DNA of 64,000 nt from Thermoflavifilum thermophilum (GCF_900116565.1 NZ_FPCJ01000001.1:62001-126000), one strand, 5' to 3'. Positions 43,826-53,277 are shown, counted from the first letter of the stretch. A program made the numbers and translations. Notes: generated by a model not told the origin, from the letters alone.

Positions 43826-45499
43826 TTACAAGCCAGGTACGGGACTGCCAGGTAGATGCGGAGGAGCGCCCGGGCCTGCAAATCGAAATACATCCAGAAT
43901 AGCTGGTATGTAAGCAATCAGGATAATCAGTATCATTAAAATCACCCAGGGACGCAGATCGTTAAATAGCGGAATAATTTTTTCATCATGCAACGCCTCA
44001 CTCACCGGAAATTCCAGCTGATCGGCCTGTTGGGTTTGTTTACGGAAAAATGTTCCAAAAAACACGATGAAGAAAAATACTGCCGCCAAAAACATAATGA
44101 AACCGCCACACAGGGTGAGCAATGTATCAGGCACCCATTGCGGATGAAACAAATCGCTTTTCGGATTCAAATAGCTTAAGCCCAGATTTGTACGCCGTGG
44201 CTCACCCTGTAAGCCTCCCCACATCAAACCAGCAGAAAAAATAAACACCCCAATCATCCACAAATAAGGTACAATTGTATTCAAAGCCGGTGCAAATATT
44301 TTCTTTCCCTTTAACTGACTTACCAGATGCACACTCATACCCAACATAGCCAGAATTACCGGCCCGGCTACCGTCATGTGAAAATGGCCAGGCAGAAAAG
44401 CTGTATTGTGTACAACCGCATTCAGTTCATACGAAGCATTGACAATACCTGTAAATCCTCCAAAAATGAATAGAATCAATCCACAAATGAAATAGGAAAA
44501 CAAATACCGGCTGCTGTCGAAAAATGGCAGGCGCCCTATCCATCCAAACAAACCTTTACCTCCATTTTTACGCCCCGCATATTCCAAAGTTGCAAACATG
44601 GTGAATGCGGTTAAAAAGCTGGGAAGTGCTACACCAAAGGTGAGCAACGATTGAGTGAGTTTGGTATTGGGTTCAATGCTGGGATCACTAAACTGATGAT
44701 GCACGCCCACCGGGATGGAAAAAATCAGAAAGATGGCAAACGTAATACGCCCCACCAGATCGGAATATAGCTTGCCTCCAGCCAGTTTGGGCAAAAAGGA
44801 ATAATACATCACATAAGCTGGTAATAGCCAGAAATACACCAATGCATGGCCAAAGAACCAGAACAGCGTACGCGCCAATGCCACATTCACTGTAGCTTTC
44901 CAGCCCAGCGACCAGGGCAACAGCATAAACAATACTTCATAGGCAACAGATAGTGTACATGTAAACCAAATGATGAAATTGATGACAGTACCCCACACAG
45001 CCAATGGTACCTTTTCGCCAACATGGCTGGCTCTCCAGCTCTTGAGCAATCCAATCCAATCAAACAACGGAATCCACGATCCCACAATCATCACAGCTAA
45101 ACCGAGATAAAAAAGTGGATGAGCTTTCAAAGGCGGATAAAACGTGTACAACACATCAGCCTTACCCGCAAACATGGCCCAGGACGCCATGGCTGTTCCT
45201 GCAATCATCAGCCACATGGAAATTTTTGTAGGCTGTTTACGTGGCTCCACTTTCAGAAAATAAGCTACGGTGGCATGTCCAAATGCTACTGCAAAAAATG
45301 TAGTAAGCACCAGAGCATTGATAACTCCATGCAACGTAAGCCCCTGATAATAATCGAGCCCCGCAAACGAAGACTGGTGGATTAATCCGGCCCGATAAAC
45401 AGTTTGCATGAGTCCATGGTAAATCCCCACAATCAGTAATGTAATAGGGATAAACAGTTCGGTAAGTATCACATTGCGTAACCAGCGACTGATTTTCAT
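43826..45499 (-). CDS. B-type (ba3-like) cytochrome c oxidase subunit I
   Basis: A 557-residue haem-copper oxidase with about 13 membrane segments. Start at 45499 (MKISRWLRNVILTE); the frame upstream of it overlaps the intergenic gap. Haem and copper ligands are visible: an N-terminal 'GLTLHGVINALVLTTFF', 'FFGHALVYFWLLPAYVMYY' (CuB His and the linked Tyr), 'PVGVHHQFSDPSIEP' (CuB His pair) and 'HNTAFLPGHFHMTVAG' (haem ligands). The short form with 'IVGIYHGLMQ' start and no subunit III gene fits the B family (Thermus ba3-type), which has high oxygen affinity. The genes of subunits II and IIa precede it, SCO and cytochrome c follow. Confidence 0.93.
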   Translation of the reverse strand: MKISRWLRNVILTELFIPITLLIVGIYHGLMQTVYRAGLIHQSSFAGLDYYQGLTLHGVINALVLTTFFAVAFGHATVAYFLKVEPRKQPTKISMWLMIAGTAMASWAMFAGKADVLYTFYPPLKAHPLFYLGLAVMIVGSWIPLFDWIGLLKSWRASHVGEKVPLAVWGTVINFIIWFTCTLSVAYEVLFMLLPWSLGWKATVNVALARTLFWFFGHALVYFWLLPAYVMYYSFLPKLAGGKLYSDLVGRITFAIFLIFSIPVGVHHQFSDPSIEPNTKLTQSLLTFGVALPSFLTAFTMFATLEYAGRKNGGKGLFGWIGRLPFFDSSRYLFSYFICGLILFIFGGFTGIVNASYELNAVVHNTAFLPGHFHMTVAGPVILAMLGMSVHLVSQLKGKKIFAPALNTIVPYLWMIGVFIFSAGLMWGGLQGEPRRTNLGLSYLNPKSDLFHPQWVPDTLLTLCGGFIMFLAAVFFFIVFFGTFFRKQTQQADQLEFPVSEALHDEKIIPLFNDLRPWVILMILIILIAYIPAILDVFRFAGPGAPPHLPGSPVPGL

Positions 45500-45525
45500 A
45501 TCATGTACATTTGAATGATAAAATA

Positions 45526-46002
45526 TTATTGCTGATTGGAAGGAAAACCAACGATAATCCGGGCTTCCATATTCTGATGCCCTACTCCGCAATATTCATG
45601 GCAGAAAATTTTATACACACCGGCCGTGTTAAATTTGGCCGTACGTTTGGTAACATTGCCATATTCAGCCATCATGTTCACATCTTTTCCATCAATATAA
45701 AAACCATGCACGACATCCTTTGAAGTCAGATAAAAATCAACCGTGCTGCCCACCGGAATGCGAATTTCATCGGGCTGAAACCCCCACATCTGCGCCACCA
45801 TATACACCTCATACGTGCTGTCATCAATCTTATCCACTCTTGGTGTCAGATAACTTTTGTCGAAATTCACGCACTGGGGCACATCACTGCGCCGGGCTCC
45901 CACCACATACAACATGGAAAAAATAAAAATCGTCATCACTACCATTGCCGTGAGCAAGGCCCGAAATTCATACTTGTCGAGTTCTACACCTAAGAATTGC
46001 AT
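45526..46002 (-). CDS. B-type cytochrome c oxidase subunit II (CuA)
   Basis: A 158-residue protein starting at 46002 (MQFLGVELDKYE): one N-terminal transmembrane helix (about 14-36) and a periplasmic cupredoxin domain. The CuA ligands are intact: His in 'SKDVVHGFYIDG' and the C-terminal CHEYCGVGHQNM loop with both Cys, the His and the Met. The short length with a single helix is usual for ba3-type subunit II, unlike the two-helix A-type. It precedes subunit I by 26 bases and follows the 42-residue subunit gene by 28. Confidence 0.93.
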   Translation of the reverse strand: MQFLGVELDKYEFRALLTAMVVMTIFIFSMLYVVGARRSDVPQCVNFDKSYLTPRVDKIDDSTYEVYMVAQMWGFQPDEIRIPVGSTVDFYLTSKDVVHGFYIDGKDVNMMAEYGNVTKRTAKFNTAGVYKIFCHEYCGVGHQNMEARIIVGFPSNQQ

Positions 46003-46030
46003 AGTTGTTTGATTTTGGATACGTATGAAA

Positions 46031-46159
46031 TTAAATGCGATGCAGCATGATGGAATACACCGTAAACCAAATAGCCACTCCCAGCAATATGAACAAGATA
46101 AAGCAAACAATGGCGCCGTAGGGAATAAATTTTTCTTCTTTTTCAGGATGTTGTTCCAT
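46031..46159 (-). CDS. Small single-helix subunit (IIa-like) of the ba3-type oxidase
   Basis: A 42-codon frame with ATG at 46159-46157 and TAA at 46033-46031. The peptide begins MEQHPEKEEKFIPYGA, then has one hydrophobic helix (about 14-36: IVCFILFILLGVAIWF) and ends YSIMLHRI. It sits directly upstream of subunit II as the first gene of the oxidase operon. Size, charge pattern (acidic cytoplasmic end, single helix) and place match the subunit IIa of B-type oxidases, which completes the two-helix arrangement that subunit II lacks. It is easily missed because of its length. Confidence 0.75.
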   Translation of the reverse strand: MEQHPEKEEKFIPYGAIVCFILFILLGVAIWFTVYSIMLHRI

Positions 46160-46234
46160 AAATCATGGTTATTTTAATATCTGATGATGTTGTGTGTTGT
46201 TGGCACAAAATTGAAAATCTGATACCAGCTGAAA

Positions 46235-46273
46235 GATGATTTTCATCACCTTTCCGGGGTGATTTTTATCACC
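46235..46273. promoter_or_regulatory. Two tandem FNR/CRP-like palindromes between the oxidase operon and the sensor kinase
   Basis: Two 16-base boxes of the form GRTGATTTTYATCACC: GATGATTTTCATCACC (46235-46250) and GGTGATTTTTATCACC (46258-46273). The second is a perfect 6-4-6 palindrome and the two differ at two bases; centres are 23 bp apart. The TGAT-N4-ATCA core is the FNR/CRP-family pattern. On the minus strand a candidate -7 box CAATTTTG (46213-46206) would put the start near 46199, with the boxes at about -43 and -66, near usual activator positions. A CRP-domain regulator is encoded 1.7 kb away. Confidence 0.65.
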
Positions 46274-46341
46274 TTTTCAATAAGAAAATTACTTTTGATT
46301 TACAAAAATGTCAAGCTTTATCTACTGATTAACGATTGTTT

Positions 46342-47892
46342 ATGTTTGAGTTTAAGCCCTGGCAGCTCATCTTTTTCAGCCTGGTATTGCTGATCACCAG
46401 CAGCCTGTTAATGATCTGGCAACCCGGTTACCATTTTTTTGTAGGTGGTTTGATGACGGCTATCCTGGTTTCCCTGTTCATCCGGCAAAATGATATGACC
46501 TATTTCACTACCGCCTGGAGCCTTATACTGATTGTGGGCATCAGCATCGCCGGGTTGCTGTATAAACAAATGAATACAGAAAAGATTCTGCAACATGCAT
46601 TTTCTTTCCTGCTGGTATTGGGAACAGGCATGTTTACCTTGTATGTAAAAAGTCTGTATCAAAAACTTTATGCAGAAGAAGAACAACTGAACGCTCTTTT
46701 TCAGCATGCCACAGAAGGCATTATCCTGACAGATGAACAAGGGTTTATTGTATTAGCCAATCCGGCTGCCGAACGCATATTTGGATATGCAAGCAAAGAA
46801 TTGCAAGGCTTGCATATTGAACAACTGGTTCCTCATCGTTTTAATGAAATGCATACAAGGCATCGCCAACAATTTTATCAGCATCCCGCCCATCGACGCA
46901 TGGGTGCAGGTAGAGATCTGTATGGAAGAAAAAAAGACGGACAAGAATTTCCGGTGGAAGTAAGCCTGAGCTTTTTTTATCAACACAAAAAATTTTATGT
47001 GATTGCCTTTGTGGTGGATATTACCCTGCGCAAACAAGCCGAACAACATTTGCTGCAGCAAAAAGAAGCTCTTGAAAAATTAACCGACGACATGCGTCGC
47101 ATGAATCAGCACCTGGAAGAGGAAGTACAACGACGTACCCATCATCTACAGCAAGCCCTCCTGCAACTGGAACATTCGCGCAGGGAACTACAGGAAGCCT
47201 TAGAAAAAGAAAAGGAACTCAGCGAAATCAAATCGCGTTTTGTATCCATGGCATCCCATGAATTCCGAACACCGCTCAGCACCATTTTATCATCTGCATC
47301 GCTGATCCAGCGCTACCCGCAGGCCGAACAACAACAGCTGCGCGAAAAGCATGTGCAGCGCATCAAAGATGCCGTGGCTCATATGAACAACCTGCTGGAA
47401 GATTTCCTCTCGCTGGGTAAACTGGAAGAAGGAAAAGTGGAAGTGAGGAAAGAATATTTTTCCTTGCACGAACTGATAGATGAAGTGAAAGAAGAACTGC
47501 AACCGCTGCTGAAACCCGGCCAACATCTGCATTGCGAATACACGGGAAAAGATCAGGTTTTTACCGACAAACAAATGCTGAAGGCCATGCTCATGAACCT
47601 GCTAACCAATGCCAGCAAATTTTCCGGTGAAAACAAACCCATCATGCTGCAGCTGGACTGCAGCTCAGAAACCCTGCGTGCTTGTGTGAAAGATGAAGGC
47701 ATGGGGATTCCAGAAAATGAACAACATCATCTGTTTTCCAGCTTTTTCCGCGCCAGCAACGTAACCAATATTCAGGGCACAGGCTTAGGATTGCATATTG
47801 TAAAACGATACGTGGATTTGCTGAACGGACAAATATCTATCCAAAGCCAGGAAGGTAAAGGAACCGAAGTGCGTTTTTCAATCCCCTTATAA
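46342..47892 (+). CDS. Membrane PAS-domain sensor histidine kinase
   Basis: A 516-residue hybrid-free kinase. Start ATG 46342; a TTG six bases earlier is not preferred. About four membrane helices (residues 5-105) are followed by a PAS domain (about 125-240, with 'GIILTDEQGFIVLANPAAERIFGY' split as GIILTDEQGF, VLANPAAERIFGY), a long coiled coil, HisKA with H306 in SHEFRTPLSTILSSA, and HATPase with 'LLTNASKFSGENKPI' and 'IQGTGLGLHIVKRYV'. PAS residues for haem binding are not evident. It is divergent from the oxidase operon and precedes the response regulator by 35 bases, so it likely signals redox or respiratory state to it (inference). Confidence 0.92.
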   Translation: MFEFKPWQLIFFSLVLLITSSLLMIWQPGYHFFVGGLMTAILVSLFIRQNDMTYFTTAWSLILIVGISIAGLLYKQMNTEKILQHAFSFLLVLGTGMFTLYVKSLYQKLYAEEEQLNALFQHATEGIILTDEQGFIVLANPAAERIFGYASKELQGLHIEQLVPHRFNEMHTRHRQQFYQHPAHRRMGAGRDLYGRKKDGQEFPVEVSLSFFYQHKKFYVIAFVVDITLRKQAEQHLLQQKEALEKLTDDMRRMNQHLEEEVQRRTHHLQQALLQLEHSRRELQEALEKEKELSEIKSRFVSMASHEFRTPLSTILSSASLIQRYPQAEQQQLREKHVQRIKDAVAHMNNLLEDFLSLGKLEEGKVEVRKEYFSLHELIDEVKEELQPLLKPGQHLHCEYTGKDQVFTDKQMLKAMLMNLLTNASKFSGENKPIMLQLDCSSETLRACVKDEGMGIPENEQHHLFSSFFRASNVTNIQGTGLGLHIVKRYVDLLNGQISIQSQEGKGTEVRFSIPL

Positions 47893-47927
47893 ATTTTTTA
47901 TCTTGCATCCCACATGATTTTATAGCC

Positions 47928-48983
47928 ATGGCAAAAATTCTGGTGGTGGATGATCATCCCGAAATTCTCGACAACATTTCTGAAATATTGAGCCTGGCCG
48001 GACATCAGGTAGTTACGGCTACTTCCGGAAAAGAGGCAGTGGAAAAAGCTTTGCAGCAACAACCCGAATTAATTATCTGCGATATCATGATGCCCGACCT
48101 CGACGGCTATGGGGTGCTGCATGTGCTGAAAAGAAATCCGCAAACGGCTGTTATTCCTTTTATTTTTCTCACCGCCAAAACAGAACGCTCCGATTTCCGC
48201 AAGGGGATGGAATTAGGTGCGGATGATTACATCACCAAGCCGTTTGACGATACGGAATTGCTGGCTGCCGTTGATACCCGGCTCAATAAAGTCAACTGGC
48301 TGAAACAATATTATGGCCAAACACAAAGCAGTGTGAGCCATTTTCTGCATGACCTGCAATCGCGCAGTGAAAAGGATATTTTCCCGCCTTCCGCGTGCGA
48401 AACAGCTTCTTTTCCCAAACAAAAAATCATCTACCAGGAAGGAGAACGTGCAAAATATTTATACCTGATTCAATCTGGCCGGGTGAAAATTACCCGTTTG
48501 CATCCTGACGGTAAAGAATATATTTCAGATATCTTCACGCAGGGTGATTATTTTGGATATGTGGCCCTGATTGAAGATCAGCCTTACCGGGAGACAGCTG
48601 TTGCTCTTGAAAATACCGATCTGTTGCTGATACCGAAAGAATATTTTTTGCAACAGATTTTTCAGGATCATCAGGTTACCTTAACCTTTATCAGGCTGCT
48701 TTCCCGGACTATTGACCAGAAGGAAGAGCGCCTGCTGCAACTGGCTTACAGCTCGCTGCGGAAAAGAGTAGCAACAGCCCTGGTGGAAATCAGCACACGA
48801 AATGCAGCTACCGGTAATGAGCACATTCCCATCACCCGCGAAGAGCTGGCACAGTATATTGGAACTGCCAAGGAATCTACCATTCGCATATTGAGTGATT
48901 TCCGCGATGAAGGGCTTATTCAAATTCGTTCCGGCAAAATCTATATTCCCGATTTGAATAAACTGAAGAATTTAAGGTATTAG
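47928..48983 (+). CDS. Response regulator fused to CRP/FNR-type DNA-binding domain
   Basis: A 351-residue regulator of unusual layout: receiver domain (about 3-120, acidic DD at 8-9, phospho-site D52 in IICDIMMPDLDG, Lys in ITKPFDD), then a cyclic-nucleotide-binding-type domain (about 155-270: 'EGERAKYLYLIQSGRVKI', 'GDYFGYVALIEDQPYRETA') and a CRP-type winged helix ('ITREELAQYIGTAKESTIRIL', 'LIQIRSGKIYI'). No Cys cluster for an FNR iron-sulphur centre is seen. It is paired with the PAS kinase upstream. The tandem TGAT-N4-ATCA boxes upstream of the kinase are plausible targets, implying control of the oxidase operon and of itself. Confidence 0.92.
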   Translation: MAKILVVDDHPEILDNISEILSLAGHQVVTATSGKEAVEKALQQQPELIICDIMMPDLDGYGVLHVLKRNPQTAVIPFIFLTAKTERSDFRKGMELGADDYITKPFDDTELLAAVDTRLNKVNWLKQYYGQTQSSVSHFLHDLQSRSEKDIFPPSACETASFPKQKIIYQEGERAKYLYLIQSGRVKITRLHPDGKEYISDIFTQGDYFGYVALIEDQPYRETAVALENTDLLLIPKEYFLQQIFQDHQVTLTFIRLLSRTIDQKEERLLQLAYSSLRKRVATALVEISTRNAATGNEHIPITREELAQYIGTAKESTIRILSDFRDEGLIQIRSGKIYIPDLNKLKNLRY

Positions 48984-49085
48984 CAATTGCTTTTGCAGTT
49001 GTGCATTCCGGCATCTGCCAAGCAACGGCAACCTCTTTTGCAAAAACTCCCTAAAACTTTTATCAAATGATTGAAACAAGCCGGT

Positions 49086-50381
49086 TTATAGTCTGGCATC
49101 TACCAGATGTCTGTCCAGAAATCCTTTCACATCATATATCACGCCATGCTGTTTTTTGTATTGCAAAATATCCCATTCGCGGAAACATGCATGGGCAACG
49201 GCAAGTATAATTCCATCATATTGCTTTAAAGCTTCTCTGGGTTTCAGCTGCAGATGATATTCCTCGGCCACCTGCTCGGGATAAGCCCATGGATCAGTAA
49301 CATCTACCCGGATACCAAATGATTCCAGTTCTTTGATCACATCCACAACCCGCGTGTTGCGCACATCCGGACAGTTTTCCTTAAACGTAATGCCCATCAC
49401 CAGTACTTCTGCACCTTTGATTTTGATATCATGATGCACCATGAGCTTCACCACCTGCTGTGCAATATAATATCCCATGCCATCGTTGAGCCGGCGGCCA
49501 GCCAGGATAATTTCGGGGTGATAGCCCACCTGCTGGGCTTTTTGAGCCAGATAATACGGATCCACACCAATGCAATGCCCACCCACCAATCCGGGTTTAA
49601 AGGGCAAAAAATTCCATTTTGTAGCCGCAGCTTCCAGCACATCCTGGGTATCAATCTGCATGCAATGGAAAATCTTTGCCAGCTCATTTACAAAGGCAAT
49701 GTTGATATCGCGTTGTGCATTTTCAATCACCTTTGCGGCCTCGGCCACCCGGATAGAAGGTGCTTTGTGTGTACCGGCCTGTATGATGGATGCATACAGC
49801 TTATCTACATAATCAGCCACAGCAGGGGTTGATCCTGATGTAACCTTTTTGATCTGCGATACGCGATGTTGCTTATCGCCCGGATTGATGCGTTCGGGAG
49901 AATAACCCACGTAGAAATCCTCATTGAAACGCAATCCGGAATGCTGTTCCAGCACGGGCACACAATCTTCTTCCGTGCAACCCGGATATACAGTCGATTC
50001 ATAAATCACGATATCCTCTGGTTTTAACACCTTCCCCACAGTTGCAGAGGCTGCAAGCAAAAGCCGTAAATCCGGTTTTTTATGTTCATCCACAGGCGTA
50101 GGAACCGTGACGATATACACCTGTGCATCTTTCAGGTCTTGCAGATCGGTGGTGCACACCAGTCCGTGCTGACCCGGTTTTTTGCCGGATGCAATCAATT
50201 GTGTGAGTATTTCCGGTTCTACTTCGTGGGTATGATCCACTCCCTGTTGCAAGGATGAAATGCGTTGGGGATTGATATCATAGCCAATCACGCGATATTG
50301 TTTTGCAAATTCTACTGCCAGTGGCAGGCCCACGTAGCCTAAGCCAATGATTGCAATTTGTTTGGGTGGAAAAGCATGCAT
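49086..50381 (-). CDS. UDP-sugar dehydrogenase (TviB/WbpO-type nucleotide sugar dehydrogenase)
   Basis: A 431-residue enzyme of the UDP-glucose/GDP-mannose dehydrogenase family, most like the UDP-N-acetylgalactosamine (TviB/VipA, WbpO) branch. The NAD-binding motif is GLGYVGLP (13-20); 'SPERINPGDKQHRV', 'VIENAQRDINIAFVNELAKI' and the catalytic Cys in VGGHCIGVDPYYL are typical. It oxidises the C6 of a UDP-HexNAc to the uronate for surface polysaccharide. It lies just before the mprF-like gene, near the polysaccharide cluster further on. The 146-base gap between the two (50382-50527) shows nothing I can name. Confidence 0.92.
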   Translation of the reverse strand: MHAFPPKQIAIIGLGYVGLPLAVEFAKQYRVIGYDINPQRISSLQQGVDHTHEVEPEILTQLIASGKKPGQHGLVCTTDLQDLKDAQVYIVTVPTPVDEHKKPDLRLLLAASATVGKVLKPEDIVIYESTVYPGCTEEDCVPVLEQHSGLRFNEDFYVGYSPERINPGDKQHRVSQIKKVTSGSTPAVADYVDKLYASIIQAGTHKAPSIRVAEAAKVIENAQRDINIAFVNELAKIFHCMQIDTQDVLEAAATKWNFLPFKPGLVGGHCIGVDPYYLAQKAQQVGYHPEIILAGRRLNDGMGYYIAQQVVKLMVHHDIKIKGAEVLVMGITFKENCPDVRNTRVVDVIKELESFGIRVDVTDPWAYPEQVAEEYHLQLKPREALKQYDGIILAVAHACFREWDILQYKKQHGVIYDVKGFLDRHLVDARL

Positions 50382-50527
50382 ATCAACGGTTTATATTCGC
50401 ACAAATGTAGGGGATCTTGGGAAAATTGCGCTGCCCGCCGAATCTTGCTTTTATTCAAGACAAGGTTAAATATTAAGGCCTGCCGTAAACTGGGATCGGA
50501 ACAAATTATTCATCATGAGCGACAGAT

Positions 50528-53125
50528 TCAAAACTCCTTCATTACCTCATTCAACGCAGCGGGAATAAACAGCAAATCAAAATGATGCTGATAAATGAGA
50601 TATTTGTTTTCCCACACCGGATCAAATTTTTCCTTGAAAAAACGCAAGCCGCGATAATGCTGGAAGCGACGTATTTTTTCATAAGCCATTTTGATGGTCA
50701 GCTCCTGAATGTTTTTGGGTTCTTCAATACCCGAAAGAGGAGCCATGCCCATGTTGATATACGGAATTTGATGCTGTTGACAATATTCAATCAGCCCCAC
50801 CATTAGAAAATCCATACAGGTGCTGGGGGTATCTGCTAATTTGCGAATCAAATCGTAGCGCACTTCTCCCGGCCTGTAATCGGGTATCAGGTCCAGAAAA
50901 GCCACAATGCGCTGTTCGGCATCCATCAGGGCCAATACCGTGTGCTCCCGGATTTCTTCTTCTAAAAACATACCCTGTGAAAACACCAGCTCTTGTTTAT
51001 GCAATTTCTGCAACCAGTCGTCCGACACCGCCTTCAGCTGCTGCAAAATATTGCCGGGCACTGGCGGTGAGAATACTTCAATATGATATCCCTTTTTTAA
51101 CAACGTGTTCCGTGCCGTGCGCAAATTTTGCCTGGCCTTCCCTTCCATACTGAAATGCAAGGCATCTACTATCGCTTCCTGACCAATAAGCAAATATTTT
51201 TTTTGCTGTTGCGTGAAAAACGGTAAACGTTCTTCATCTACCCGATAATATACCACCTTCAACCCTTGCTCTTCACAGAACTGCTCAAACTCAGCTATGA
51301 TGCGCATTTCCACAGCATCGTCCGGCGCACACACGGGTTCTCCAAGTACAATAGCAAAGTCATTTCCCACTTTATAGCTCACCAATCCATGACCATCGGA
51401 AGCAAAATAAAATAGCTTATCAGGATAAGTTTTAAAATAATCTATGGCGCTTCTGCCATATTGCTGCACCAGTGCATGTGCCCGCTGTAGATCCGATTCC
51501 ACCTCTTCCCGCTGAAATACAAACGGCCTTAACAGGCCATACAACAACAATCCAATAGAACCCACGCCCAATGCATTGATCACCCGCAGGAAACCAGAGG
51601 CAAACCGAGTGTGTGGCTGCAAATCACCATTCATCAAAAAGAAATACTGCAAGGTATATCGAATGGATTGCCACAAATTCAAATTAATGCCAAATTGTTT
51701 TTCATTTAGAAAATAAAATCCCATTACCCCAAAAATCAGGCTGCACACAAGAATCACCAATGCCATGCGCACACCCACCCGCACAATTTTTCGGTTGCTT
51801 TTCACCCGATATTCATGGCGCGTAATCCACAATACAATCACACTAAACAGCGCAAACAATGCCTCTTCATAATCAATATCCTTGATGAGATGGGCTACGC
51901 AGGAAAGCAAGCCCAGCGTAAACGCGATGATCCAGGCATTGCGCAAGCCACGAAGCAGATATAAGGAAGTAATCAACAACATTAAACCCGTAACAATCAC
52001 AAAATCATTCGAGGCATGAATGGTACTCAGCGGGATGTATTGACTGATGAGCCGCATGCGCCAGTGTATGGCCGGAGAAAGACCGGAAATCAGGTTAATC
52101 AGGCCCAGCAAAAACACCAGAAAAGCTGGGTAAATCCGCAAAAGCAAACTGCCTGGTGTAAACAAAAAGTTGAAAACCCCGCCCAGTACAGGTAGCCAGA
52201 ATTGAATCAAACGAAACAGAAATACAATGGCAGCCGCTTCTGGTAAGCTAAACTGGCGATGCAGGAACAGCAGAATCATCACCAGCTCCACCAGGCCCAT
52301 GCCCTTGAGGAAAGGCATGGCCAGAAAAAACAGCATGCCCAATGCATATGCCGAAAACACATCCAGCCAGCTGATGCTTGCCGACCCTGACCCGGTAATG
52401 GCCATGATGGCAGCGGCCAACATAAGCAACACCAGCCACTGCGCGATCAGAGAAAAAAGCATTAATGGCTGAATGAGCTGCCGGTTTATCCGATTCCCGG
52501 CCAGCTCCTGCAGCGTAATATCCAATTCGGGGAAAAAACGGCTGATGACGGCATATACCCAAACGGGCCGACGCCAGAACAAGAAAAATAATCCCAACAA
52601 CAGCATGCCCGTACCCACAGCAGGTAGCATCTTTCCATACACCACGAGCTGATGAAGAGCCCACCAGATCAGCGTCGCCAGGCCAATTAGCACGTAGGCC
52701 AATGCCTGAAAAAAATAAAACAAATAAGTGGAAAAACGGCTTTTGGTGTGGCTCACATCGGCTTTTGCACGCCAGATGGAGAAAAAACGCTCGGCAATCA
52801 CATGTTCAGGTGAAAGAAAAATATCGACTACCGAACGCTTCAGAAAGAAGTCGAGCGCCAGCCGCCAGGAAACAGGCGACTGCATTACAGCGAAAGAAAG
52901 GCGATAATTGAGGGATTGCAGGAAAACAAAGCCGGTAAAAAGCAGGAGCAGCAAAATCCAGTAAGGCCAGGAGAGCGAACTGATGAGCTCGCGCGCCAAC
53001 ACCATGTCGGCCTGCTGCCGACGAAAAAAATACAACCCTACCAATAAGGCAAACAGCGAGAGGATTTCCCGCCAATAAACGGTGCCTTTGATAAGTCGTT
53101 TCCGGATTTGCTCAAATGCAGACAT
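50528..53125 (-). CDS. mprF: MprF-like phosphatidylglycerol aminoacyltransferase/flippase
   Basis: An 865-residue protein: about 14 membrane helices in the N-terminal ~530 residues (flippase part), then the soluble DUF2156/GNAT-fold synthase domain (about 540-860) with 'FASDGHGLVSYKVGNDFAIVLGEP' (split: FASDGHGLVSYKV, GNDFAIVLGEP), 'GKARQNLRTARNTLLKKGY' and 'YINMGMAPLSG'. MprF transfers lysine or alanine from tRNA to phosphatidylglycerol, lowering surface charge and sensitivity to cationic peptides. The amino acid used cannot be told. A decayed copy of its first ~35 codons lies at about 54450-54570. Confidence 0.9.
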   Translation of the reverse strand: MSAFEQIRKRLIKGTVYWREILSLFALLVGLYFFRRQQADMVLARELISSLSWPYWILLLLLFTGFVFLQSLNYRLSFAVMQSPVSWRLALDFFLKRSVVDIFLSPEHVIAERFFSIWRAKADVSHTKSRFSTYLFYFFQALAYVLIGLATLIWWALHQLVVYGKMLPAVGTGMLLLGLFFLFWRRPVWVYAVISRFFPELDITLQELAGNRINRQLIQPLMLFSLIAQWLVLLMLAAAIMAITGSGSASISWLDVFSAYALGMLFFLAMPFLKGMGLVELVMILLFLHRQFSLPEAAAIVFLFRLIQFWLPVLGGVFNFLFTPGSLLLRIYPAFLVFLLGLINLISGLSPAIHWRMRLISQYIPLSTIHASNDFVIVTGLMLLITSLYLLRGLRNAWIIAFTLGLLSCVAHLIKDIDYEEALFALFSVIVLWITRHEYRVKSNRKIVRVGVRMALVILVCSLIFGVMGFYFLNEKQFGINLNLWQSIRYTLQYFFLMNGDLQPHTRFASGFLRVINALGVGSIGLLLYGLLRPFVFQREEVESDLQRAHALVQQYGRSAIDYFKTYPDKLFYFASDGHGLVSYKVGNDFAIVLGEPVCAPDDAVEMRIIAEFEQFCEEQGLKVVYYRVDEERLPFFTQQQKKYLLIGQEAIVDALHFSMEGKARQNLRTARNTLLKKGYHIEVFSPPVPGNILQQLKAVSDDWLQKLHKQELVFSQGMFLEEEIREHTVLALMDAEQRIVAFLDLIPDYRPGEVRYDLIRKLADTPSTCMDFLMVGLIEYCQQHQIPYINMGMAPLSGIEEPKNIQELTIKMAYEKIRRFQHYRGLRFFKEKFDPVWENKYLIYQHHFDLLFIPAALNEVMKEF

Positions 53126-53141
53126 GCGACCGATTCGGCCA

Positions 53142-53149
53142 CAAAGTTA
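53142..53149 (-). promoter_or_regulatory. Candidate -7 box for mprF
   Basis: On the minus strand TAACTTTG (53149-53142) matches TAnnTTTG 17 bases before the mprF start codon, implying a very short 5' leader. No clear -33 TTTG. It lies upstream of the part of the gene that is duplicated at 54.5 kb. Confidence 0.45.
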
Positions 53150-53277
53150 AGATTTGGAGGGGAGAGTGAGGGAAAATACAATATTAAATTCAGTAGGTTT
53201 GAAACAGTTGATAAAAGATTTATGCCCCCAAAGCATGCATAAAGTAGTCAAAAGCGAAATAGAAAGCAAAATAAATT

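Noticed and set aside
50382-50527. Terminator or small gene between the UDP-sugar dehydrogenase and mprF genes
   Set aside because: Only a weak CTTG...CAAG match and short frames without features; nothing that can be supported.
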